Source of the DNA: Cycas panzhihuaensis
Taxonomy: Eukaryota > Cycadophyta
Length of the DNA stretch: 64,000 bases
Reading direction: 5' to 3'
NCBI GenBank assembly: GCA_023213395.1
Contig: CM041465.1
Span: 63,433,741 to 63,497,740 of the forward strand
The notes below the pieces were generated by a model. The model was not told where the DNA came from. It saw nothing but the letters and a program-made list of their open reading frames with translations, and ran no database searches. Position numbers and translations under genes: made by a program. Shown piece after piece: positions 1 through 10,074 of the stretch (position 1 is its first letter; each line of letters opens with the position of its first letter).

Positions 1-2572
1 TGGCACCCCGGTGGCCACGTCACCTCATGCAATCTTCCTTACTCCCTTTAAGGCTTATTCGACTCATGTGATGTTTATTTGTTATGCTGTTTTATCAACA
101 CTTAATCTCCTTGTTATGTCCTTGAGCCTCTTGATTGCTTTTTGTGGTTCTTGGTCCTTTGTTTACCCTTGGGCAGGTGGGCCCACCCCCCTGCCAGCCT
201 CTTAATGCCCTGGCCCATAGCCCTGACTAGCTGTTTAGGCCAGTTTGGCTCTCTACCCCTGCACCGTAGCAGAGTTTGCGGTACCACGATATTTATTACG
301 GTACCGCGATATGTACCGTGGTGCAACTGTTATAACCTATTTTTTGAAACCCACCATGTCAATTCTCACATTTATTACAGAATTTCCATGTGTCCTTCAA
401 CCCACCTCAGTGCCAACCGAGCCCTAATCACTTGATTAGGGTTGGGGCTAAGTATTTAAGCTCTTCTTAAGTCATATTTTGGGCTCTCTTTCAAAGGAAC
501 AGTAAGGAAATTCACCCTACTCTCAGCTCTGCTCTTCTACTCTACTGCACTCTTAGGACCTGCAACTACTCCTATGTGCCTAGCCCTCCTTATGCCTTAC
601 TGTGACATCCTCACATCCTATTGCACACCCTGGAGGGGGCATTCTTGAGGTGTTTTCAGTGTCTCTTTACCCAGGCAAGCACTAAGTTGTTTCAAAAGTG
701 GGATTTCTCTCAGCCGCCTCAGTAGGGGCCCTATACCTACTGCATCTCAGCCTTCTTCACAAGTCTTCAACCTTTTCTCAGTAGGCTCTTGCAGAGGCAA
801 ATGCCTCCTCACTTTCCTTGAGGTATTTGTTGATTTGAAGCTCTCTTCTTGCTCAGTTCATGCCCAGCTTTGTGCATGCTTGTTGCTAGTTTCTTTTTCT
901 TAGTTTCTAGAGTTTGTCTTTTGATTTGCTGTGGTTATTTCTCTGTTATTTGAGGCTCCTCTCTTGCATTTCACAGCCATGACAATGGAACAAGAGGATT
1001 TCATAGGGTTTGGGATAGAGTTGGGTGGATTTCGTACCACCCTTACACTCCCAAGAGGCTTCCGCCCTCCAAACCCTCCTCTTTTGCCCTCGTGCTATCC
1101 CTGGAGTGGGAAAGGGATTAGGAGATCATTTCCAGCCACTGAAACCAATGTTTGCACCTATTGCAACGCTAGTTTACAAGCTTGTTTCTCCCATCCAGGC
1201 AATCCATAAGCCCCAGAGGCTCCTTCTAGCTCAACTCCTCTCTCAATGGTCCAGTTTGCTCCCTGTAGCACTCCGGTCCATTGTGGACTTCCTTGAGCTC
1301 CCTTTATACTTTTGTTATCCCCGTTTACAGCTAGTTTTTGTAGCCATACTCTTGCAGCCCCATGGCTCCTTGAAGGAGAGTAAGGTTGCCCTTTGTAGGA
1401 ATTGGGTCACTCCAAGGCTCACCTATTTACATACCTTTCATTTGGGTATTTCTAGACTATAGTCTATCGCTATAAACTTTTGATTGGTGAATACTTACGT
1501 GTATGTATAGAGATCTAGATTTCGGCATATGCATATATATGTTTTGGTACTCTTCCTCATATTGTTAACCTCCTTTCTCTGAAAGGGTATGTTTGTGTTC
1601 ACTTATAGGTAAAAGGAGAATGTGAGGAACTTCTCTTCCCTTCTTTCTCCTCGGTAAGTAAATCCATTTGCATTTTGTCGTAGCATTCTAATTTTGCTAT
1701 CGCTTTCCTTTTCATTTCCAGTATTTTATTGTTACTTTACGTGGAAGGTAAAGAAGCCCCACACTCTACCCCACCGCGACTTTTCGCCGCTTGTTTCATG
1801 GAACAACTTAGAGCATCTAGTGGGAGCATCGCCACCTCAACCACACCTTTATCCAGAGTATGTGACCTTACTTTACTTCACTTTTTCTATTTTGAAAAGG
1901 TTACATGGTAGTAATTTAGAGAACATATAGGAAAAAGGGAAATCAACCTCTTTTGTTTGCACGTTGTATGTTGCACTTTACATATCATACCTATTTAGGA
2001 AAAGGACTCCTAGGAATTTTCCTTTAGCCTTTTCCCTTAGCTCATAAACCTTATCATCACCCCCTTGGCTTATTCTGTTTGATTCGGTTTGCTTGCACAC
2101 ACCCTAGCACTCTCGCTTCCTTTGGTTGTACCCTCAAGGGGGGATTTTGGGGCTATTGATCACTCCCATCCCCTTCCTCTTTCTTTGATTCTATTTGCTT
2201 AGTCAAATAATCAAGGAGGTCTTAGCCATGCTGTAGGCTATTCGCCTACCTTACTTCTGGTCATTTCCCTCTACCATAGGGGAACCTTTAGGGATTCTCT
2301 TCCTCCCCTTTTGGCCATCCAAGGGTGTGAGGACTTTCCTCCAAAGCCTATCCAGGCTACCTTTTTGCCTTCTCTCTTCCTAGTTGAAGTAGGGGAACCA
2401 CCCTTAGGTAGTTGGGTATCATCCGCAGGTCCCGAACTCATGCTCTGGTGCACGGGGCGCCCTGCGTGGTACTTGCCTTGCTCGTAGGATTCTATATATA
2501 CCCTCGATACCATTATTGATCATCCTTGCTATTCCTACTTAGCTAGGTGGTTATCCCGTAGACGCGCATCCA
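1..2572 (+). repeat. 5' LTR of element 1 (LTR1)
   Basis: Position 1 aligns with 14224 and the homology to 14189-16781 runs to the CA at 2572, where the two copies diverge. The open frames inside it (for example 931-1462) are unlike any family I know and I treat them as non-coding. The U3 part holds a cluster of GGTACC-centred inverted repeats at 261-328. I could not recognise a tRNA-complementary primer-binding site after 2572. Confidence 0.85.
424..460 (+). promoter_or_regulatory. LTR1 core promoter: inverted repeat plus TATA-like box
   Basis: A perfect inverted repeat, CTAATCA-CT-TGATTAG, at 424-439 lies just before a TATA-like GTATTTAAG at 452-460. LTR2 keeps the same layout at 14646-14681 with some decay of the palindrome. 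The position, about 460 nt into a 2.6-kb LTR and about 130 nt after the U3 palindrome cluster, fits an LTR promoter. The start site is inferred, not seen. Confidence 0.6.
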
Positions 2573-2739
2573 CTAGCGACCATACTAGGGACTTGCCAGT
2601 AAGGGAGCTAGTTTTCATCCCCTCCTATTGGTATTGCTATCTTTTGGTGGTTCCTTTCACTTTATCTCCTTTGTTGGGCAGCCCCCAATACGCACTCCTT
2701 ACGGCTATTTCTTTCTTCTAAAGTGTTGGTAAGCTTTGT

Positions 2740-5232
2740 ATGCGACGCTTCTCTCATTGCTTATGTGGTTTGCCTCCAATGTTAGAAGATCTCGGGTATC
2801 GTCCTCTTTCATCGTCGGATTCTGATTCAACCATGGAAGGAAACCCTTCTGACTGGGCCTATAATGCCTTTACCTCGGGAACTCACAAGTTTCCCGCATC
2901 TATTCTGGGATCCACCCAAGAAGGTGACGATCCTATCTACTACTCGGGTGACCAACATCACCCCCTTGACATCCATCCTTCTACCTATGCGGTAGAAGAC
3001 CCATCTTCTTTTAAGGTTCACCATTTGATTAGTGATTCTTATGATGAGCACCCTGAGGGGTCTACGTCATTTGAGGTCCCATCCACCTCTTATGGTTACG
3101 TAGATACCCCTCTCGCTGACGTGGTTGAAGCTATTAGTAAGTGCTTTCGAGCAACTTATCTTCAATCGCATCCCAGGTGGTTTGAAGATGTTTCGCATGG
3201 TGGAGCATCTTCTTCATCTGCTCCTTTACCACCTTCTTCATCTGTACCTGCCCCTCCTACTATGAGTAACCTTTTCATTCCTGTGCGTTCGTCCCATTCC
3301 ATTCCTACACCAACCTTGGGGATGAATGTTGCACCTTCTATCCCCCGTTGTGGTCCTAGTTCTTCAGGACCCTCTCGTGGTATGTCTTTCCCTCAGTTGG
3401 GGGTTAGCATATCCTTTCCTAGTCAAGCTAATGTGCCATCCTCTAATGTGGCACATGCGTTCCCTAGTAAGCTTATAGGTCCTACTAGCTCTTAAGTCGC
3501 TAGTCATGTGGGACTCGCTCCTACATATCCCTAGAACCAACCTAGTGGTTCTTCTGTTTATATACCCCTAGGTTATATCTCTCAACCTTGGGGGCAGGGT
3601 AAAGGGAGTAACATTCCAGCTTATGGTGTGGATCTGCTACATCCATATGGGGTTGAACCACCCACGGGTGGCCCATATGGACAAAACCCAGTCCCACGCC
3701 CCTCTTTTCTACCATCCGGTGTAACCTCTTATGCTGTACCTTTGCAAGGGAACCCAGCTTCCTTTGAAGGTGCCTATCCTCAAGCCCCTTTTCAACAAGG
3801 GTACTTCCCCAAGGAGGGATAGGTTTACCACCCCCATCCATTCCTTGCTCATTACTGTTTGTTGATCCTATGGTCCATGCAAGGGTGCATCCCTTTATGG
3901 ACTATCGATCAATGCCATTGTCTGTTGAGGCTCTAAGGACCAACTTACCGCCTCATCCTCTCAAAGTTCCTAAATTCGACGTAACTTCCTCGCAGGACCC
4001 AGCGGAGCATGTCCGTAGTTTTCTATGGTATGTATTAATTACTGGGCCTATGACTACATCTTGATGAAATTGTTCCCTCAATCTTTACAAGGTGATTCCC
4101 TTAAGTGGTTTTATCGCCTTCCCGCTCATTCTATTTTCTCGTTCCAACAACTTGTAGATGAGTTCATCAATTATTTTGATGTCGCTCACCTATTTGAAAG
4201 TGGAATGAAATCTCCTCTATTGCTCAAGCAAGGTCATGATGAGATGAATCGTGACTTTATGCGATGATTCCACGACCTTCTTCATTCCACTAAGGCCACG
4301 TTACCTAAGGAATTGAAGAGGGACCTTTTCGTTAACGCACTTCACCCTAAAGTACATGTGGAAGTCCTTAAGATGGGGGCAACTACATGTGACTTCGCGA
4401 TTGCAAAGTGCTTAGCACTTGAGGCTATTGAGATCCAGGCTGGACTCAAGAAGCCTTTCAAGCCCTCACAGTGATGTGAGGTACCACCTCTAACTAAAGA
4501 TACTAAACCACAACAATCTTCTAGGTCTTCTTCTCATCCAACTGAGAAGACCCTAGATCCACTTACATCCGCTATATGTTCATTCGAATGTATGATGAAG
4601 GAACTCAAATTACAAGCTCCTTCATCCCCAACTTCTAACAAACAAATTCAGCAAGCTACCTAAGCTTCCCTCCCTAGGAATAGTAGTGCCCAGTCCTCTT
4701 AAGCAAGGAAACCTGATTCCTTACTTGAGAAGAAATGGTGTTCCATTCATGGGGAGTGCTTCCATGATGACTCACGTTGTAGGGCCCAACATCCCAAGGA
4801 TGCCCCTCGACATGACTCCTTCTCTAAACGAGCCTCAAGGCCTAATCTAGACCAACCGGTCTATAAGGATCCATTCCCCAAACATGGGGAACGTGATCAC
4901 AACACTTAACCCAAAAACAACCAAAACTAGGAAAGATCCTAAATTCCTGTCCTTCCCACGATAAAGGGAAGGGCACCCAGGAATCATCTTCTTCTTTGTA
5001 TTCCCCGAACCAACGCACTCCTTCACCTTCGCAGTCCTGGAATAAGGGAAAGAAGGTGATCCAAATGCTTGAGGCTACTCCTCTGTACACCCTTACTCGA
5101 TCTCAAGCTGCTAAAGAAGTAGCTAGTGCTTCTTCTTCTATTCCTTTCGATCCTCTTCTAGAGAACCCTCCTCTGGAAGTACCTCTTTTTCCTAAGGCCA
5201 TTCCCATGAATCCTGGTCATTACGATTTTTGA
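2740..5232 (+). pseudogene. gag: gag of element 1 (broken)
   Basis: Gag is the structural protein that packages the element RNA. A 251-codon Ser/Pro-rich N-terminal frame (2740-3495) ends in TAA. The retrotransposon gag core follows across two frames (3870-4064 and 4025-4267) and runs on to about 4470; landmarks are VPKFD near its start and LKWFYRLPAHSIFSFQQL. A Cys/His motif CSIHGECFHDDSRC (about 4739-4780) has the spacing C-X2-H-X4-H-X4-C, with His where retroviral knuckles have the second Cys. The last frame ends at TGA 5230-5232, directly before protease and in the same frame. The start at 2740 is the first long frame after the LTR but is only inferred. Confidence 0.75.
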
Positions 5233-5808
5233 AGGGCACTTACCCAACCTACTGTGAAGGGTAAGTCTTTCTTCATCATTGATGAACTCCATACCGTCAC
5301 TGCGGGAATGTCCTTGATGGATGTTTTGAGGAGTTGTCCCCGGCAACGGGCCCTCCTTTTAGAAATTTTAGGGTCAAATGACGTGCCTGTCCATGCTTTG
5401 GGTGTCACCCAAAGCCATGAGCTTATTATTTCTTTTGATCCTAAAGACCTTCCCTTCGCGTGTGAAAGGGAACGTCAGTGGAACTTCCTATTCACCATTA
5501 CCATTGATACACCTGACTGTACCCTACGAAGGACTATTGTCAACAATGATTCTTCCGTGAATGCCATGCCCTTACGTATTATACAAGAGCTTGGTATTTC
5601 TTCCTTAGAACCTGTTCCATGGCGATGCCAAGGCTACGAAGGTAGCGAAAAGACCCTATTGGGATTTGTCTCGATCCCGCTCACTCTCGAGGGCAGGACT
5701 ATCCTCACTGACATTGTAGTCCTTGACGTCAACGTCGACTATAACCTTCTCTTGGGTCGACCATGGCTTGACCAGATGGGAGCCGTGTGTTTGACCAGTT
5801 GGAGGTAA
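5233..5808 (+). pseudogene. Aspartic protease of element 1
   Basis: This retropepsin-type protease would mature the Gag-Pol polyprotein. It is open in the same frame as the end of gag, with one stop between them. The active-site region reads NNDSSVNAMP, where many families have D(S/T)G, so the Gly is Ser here. The C-terminal motif is LLLGRPWLDQ, typical of gypsy proteases. The frame (first Met at 5254) stays open to 5808, where it ends soon after that motif. It is the least damaged part of pol in this copy. Confidence 0.8.
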
Positions 5809-6428
5809 CTTAAATTCGTCCATGATAGACAGATGAAGGTTGTCTCCCATGAATGCCCACCTGCTAAACAAACTCACCCTATCAACCAAGCGAGCTAAGG
5901 CCCTTCTACTCTTGCCTCAGCTTACTCCATCGGCATACCTGATCCATCTCACATCGAAGAAGATCATACATCTTCTTCTTATAGTCTTACGCACTTTTCT
6001 CCTATTAGTGTTAGGAGCTACAGGTACCTCATCTCATTTAGTGACGATGAGTCTTACGACGAGGATGAGGATTGTCTTTACCGCGTTTCTTTCCTCCGCA
6101 CTAGTAGGATGCACTTATCTCATTCTAGATCCTCACCTAGAACCTCTTTCATTCGTAAGACTAGTTGCTCCTCTATGTCACATGTCATCGCTCGTATTGA
6201 CTCATCCATCATTAGTCCTTCCTCTTCGTCACCCCCCAAAGGTGATGGCTTTGAGGAACTCCCTTTCGCTCCTTCTGAGCAACCCCTTCTAGACTCTCTC
6301 TTAGAGTCTGTTGAGGACGTCAGACAACTTGATGACCATCATGATCCCGCCGTCCCCACTTCCTCCAGCCCTTCATCTATTCGAAGTAAGGTCATCCATG
6401 GGATGGATTACTTCGAAGATGATGAAGC
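5809..6428 (+). pseudogene. Protease-RT linker of element 1
   Basis: A poorly conserved Ser/acidic-rich stretch joins protease to RT. Parts are open in shifting frames (5840-6292, 6109-6444). The segment with GDGFEELPFAPSE recurs in element D near 63730 on the other strand, so it is a genuine part of the polyprotein. No enzymatic motif is visible. Confidence 0.55.
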
Positions 6429-7560
6429 TTGCTTGAGAACTTAGCGGGCTTCGCACCCAACTTTCCTTCTGGTCACCATAGGTTTGGCCACCAAAAGATC
6501 CTTATGATTAGGTCCACACTCGGTGACCCAATCCTATCCCTTATTCCATCTCCTCCTGTTGACCTTGCCCCTCTCCATTTCGAGGAGGAGAATACCATGT
6601 GCATGGGGGTGACCTGGGATATAGTCTTGGCCCCTGGCAAGGTCATTAAGGTCAGGATGGAATGCTCTCCTGATGAGGTAAGGGAGTATTCCCTTTTATT
6701 CCAGGAGTTCTGGGATGTCTTTATGTGGGATTATTCTGACATGAAGGGAATTGACCCCTCCATTATCACTCATAATCTCACTACCATTCTTAGCGCCCGT
6801 CCCTGTCGATTACCCCAAGTGGGTATCCAATATCGTTCCTGTTGCTATAAAGAACGAGACCATCCACATATGCATCGATTTTTGTGATATCAACAATGCT
6901 TATCCTAAGGATAACTTTCCACTCCCCTTTATCGATTAAATCATCGATGAAACTGCTGGATTTGAAGTTATGTCCTTGATGGACAGCTTCTCTAGCTACA
7001 ACCAGATTCAGATATCTCCTGAAGACCATCACAAGACGGCCTTCACCACCCTGTGGGGTACCTTTACCTATAAGGCAATGCCCTTCAGTTTTAAAAGTGC
7101 AAGCGCTACTTATCAAAGAGCAATATATTTCATTCTCCATGACCTCATCGATAACACATTGGAGGTCTTCATGGATGACATGATGGGTCTCTCACGTGTT
7201 AGGGCCTATCACCCTTCCGACTTGTAGGCTATCTTCATGAGATGTCACAAGTATCATGTTAGCCTAAACCTACTGAAGTTTATATTTGTTGTTACTTCTG
7301 GCAAAATCCTTGGATTTCTTGTATCAAACCAAGGAATTCAGATTGACCCTAACAAAGTCAAGGCAATCCTTGACATGCCACCTCCTAGAATGCAATGACA
7401 AATCAAGTCATTTCTAGGTAGGCTTACTTTTCTTAGCCGTTTTTTGGCAGACTTCACCATAAACACCAAACCCCTTACCAACCTATTAAAGAAAGGAGCC
7501 CCATTTGTTTGGTTAATTAAGGTCCAATAAGCCTTTGAAGGACTAAAGGAAGCACGTGCC
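6429..7560 (+). pseudogene. Reverse transcriptase of element 1
   Basis: This would copy element RNA into cDNA. The N-terminal part is open at 6429-6887, with the recognisable phrase GIDPSIITHNLTT. Compared with element D, a stretch of about 85 nt after the SARP residues is deleted, which shifts the frame. The fingers/palm part follows (ICIDFCDINNAYPKDNFPLPF, a TAA replacing the next Gln, then YNQIQISPEDHHKTAF), and the active site FMDDM at 7171-7182 keeps both Asp. The connection region continues past a stop at 7225. It is dead through the deletion and stops. Confidence 0.8.
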
Positions 7561-7569
7561 TCCACTCCA

Positions 7570-7990
7570 ATGTTGGTGTCTCTTCACTTTGATAAGCCCT
7601 TCATCTTGTATACCTCAGCAACTGACAAATCACTGGGCGCTATGCTAGCCTAGGAGGACGACTCAGGGGTCGAGAGAGCTATTTATTTCATCAGTCATAC
7701 TCTCATAGCTACTGAACTTAACTACTCTCTAACTGAGAAGGAATATCTCTCCTTGGTCCATGTGACCAAGAAGTTTAGACATTACTTGCTCATTAACACC
7801 ACCAAGGTGATCATCTAATCTGATCCCTTGTGCTTCCTACTTACTCGATTTGACCTAACTGATAGGACTGATCATTGGGCTATCCTACTCTAGGAGTTTG
7901 ACCTTTAAATCATTAATAAGAAGTCAAAGAAGGGAATGATAGTGGTAGAGCAACTAGCTTATGCCCCCATTCACAACATGTGCGACATTC
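7570..7990 (+). pseudogene. Polyprotein RNase H (gRNH) of element 1, degenerate
   Basis: This RNase H follows RT in the gypsy order and would degrade the RNA of the RNA-DNA hybrid. The landmark reads YTSATDKSLGAML, where active gypsy copies have DAS, so the first catalytic Asp is Ser. TELNYSLTEKEYLSLV follows, keeping the Glu region, and then SDP. Stops interrupt it. The same Asp-to-Ser change is seen in C2 and D, so it belongs to the family and is not damage to this copy. The second RNase H at 13215 keeps its acidic residues. Confidence 0.7.
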
Positions 7991-8039
7991 CCATTGATGA
8001 TTCTCTCCTTGATGAGTCTATCCTGACCATCCAGGGTAC

Positions 8040-9299
8040 CTCTCCTCATCCGCTTGCTGATAGCGAGTGTTATGGTGACATTATGCAGTAACTCACTCAG
8101 CAACAACACTGCCCTAAAGCCAATAACAAAGTCAGGTCATGTATACGTGCCACTGCTAGACAATACTTCCTAGTAGACAAAGTATTGTACAAAAGATCCT
8201 TTGATGGGATCCTTCTTCACTACATCGCTTCGGACGAAGCAGACCAGATACTCCGCAAATGCCATCATGGCATTTGTGGGGGCTAATCCATAGCCCAAAG
8301 GATCCTTTGCATGGGCTATTATTGGCCGTCCCTTTTCAACGATGCCCATGCCTATGCCCTGAGATGTTGATGATGCCAAGAGCACGCCAACATCTCTCAC
8401 GTACCCTTTGAGGCCCTCCATCCTATCATATCTCCATGGCCCTTTACTCAATGGGGTTTAGACCTCATTGGTGCCATATCACCACCTTCTCGTCGCAGCA
8501 CAAGTACATCTTGACTGCCACAGAGTATTTCACAAAATGGGTGAAGGTAATCCCTTTGTCTACTATGCTTGGTAAGACGATAGCCATCTTTGTCTACTAA
8601 CATATCATTTGTCGTTTCGGGATTCCAAACGTCTTGATCATAGACAATGGAACCCCCTTTTATAACAAGGAGATGGATGAGCTTTGCAAGAAGTTCAAGA
8701 TTTCTCATAAGACCTCATCTCCTTATTACCCTCAAGCAAATGAACAAGTTGAATCATTCAACAAAACCCTTATTAACATTCTAAAGAAAACCATCGCACA
8801 ATCTCAAAGAGATTGGCATCTTCAGCTCCCTTCCGCCTTGTGGGCCTATCGTACCTCTATCTGTATGGCTACTGGAATGACACCATTCTCCTTAGTCTAT
8901 GGAACTGAGGTGGTACTTCCACTGGAAGTGGAGATTCCCTCTCTACGAGTCTTCCTTAGAGGTCTTATCGATGAAGAGTCTATCCATCAGGCTTGCCTCT
9001 TAGACCTCAAGGCTCTAGACGAGAGACATTTAGTGGCTTACCAAGTAAACCTCGCTTCAAAAGCTAGCTCATAAAGGACTTATGACAAACATCTTTGTAC
9101 CTATTCTTTATACCCTGGGGACTACGTCCTCAAGCTAGAATATCTCCATGATCGCCTAACCAAATTTAGGCCTAAATGGATGAGTCCCTTCATCATTCTC
9201 GAGAGCCTCGATAATGATGCTTATAGGATTGCCACCTTAGAAGGCCTGGAACTTGAGAAGGCAGTCAAAGGAAAATTCCTCAAGAAATTTTATACATGA
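8040..9299 (+). pseudogene. Integrase of element 1
   Basis: Integrase inserts the cDNA into host DNA. Parts of the His/Cys zinc-binding domain are visible about 8235-8380 (CHHGICG). The catalytic core shows D1 in QWGLDLIGAI (Asp codon 8461-8463), D2 in IIDNGTPF (8643-8645) and E in NEQVESFNKT (8751-8753). D2 and E are 35 residues apart, the retroviral DD35E spacing. The second half is open at 8634-9074; the C-terminal part ends in KFLKKFYT and a stop near 9299. Frameshifts between D1 and D2 break it. No chromodomain follows, as expected for Tat. Confidence 0.85.
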
Positions 9300-10074
9300 T
9301 CCTCTCGACGATTCCTTCACCATGCTCCAGAATGAGCCTAAACTATGGCCCTAAGCTTATTCACATTCCCCCTAGCCTTAGGTGGAATGGATAGCTTAGG
9401 TCCTCATTCTTTTTGGTTCCTTTCGTAGGACCCTTGTTCCCTCTTTCTTAGGAACCTCACCTCCCTATTTGGGTATCCCCTAATTAGGGTGAGTCTTGGG
9501 GTGTTGTCACTCCCTCCCATCATTATTTCCTTTGCATATCCCGCTATGCTCCCACGTGGATATGCAAGTCACCCTGTCTCTTAGCCTCGCGTGTATCCAT
9601 CACTGCTACTCATGGTGATCGTATGCGTCCCTGCTAGAGATATGGTCCTGCATGAAAGGAAATATGCACCTAGCTCATAATAAATAATACATCACATTCA
9701 CATCAAAAACAAGCATAACTCTAGCTATGAGATAGTCAAAACATCACCTGCTACATCATCATGCATCCGTGCATACTCACACTCACATACATATACTCTC
9801 ATATGTACACACCAAGACTAAAACATCATAAATATACATATCCATTGTGCATCCATTACAATGTATACCGTAAACACCATCTAATGCGTCAAATGTGGTA
9901 CCAATCACCCTGTCTATATACACAAAATTAATCTTCATAACATACAAATGATAGTACATCATTCATGGGAAGCTGGTATCCTTGCAGGAGGGGCGGTACA
10001 ATCATATGTCTCTACATGGTGACCCCCTGGAGGCCCGTGTTTTCCCTCATCACATCCTAACCAACATCATACCC
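9300..10074. other. Spacer between integrase and antisense gene, element 1
   Basis: No coding signal. The stretch around 9893-9960 is homologous to 16782-16880 and to 53490-53400 (inverted), so it is a regular part of the family. It is probably the shared 3' untranslated zone of the converging gag-pol and antisense transcripts. Confidence 0.5.

Noticed and set aside
931-1462. Overlapping open frames of 92 and 145 codons inside LTR1, with counterparts in LTR2 (15173-15671).
   Set aside because: They lie inside LTR sequence, overlap in two frames, resemble no family, and are not kept in LTR3 or LTR4. Shared frames in LTR1 and LTR2 follow from their being the same repeat.
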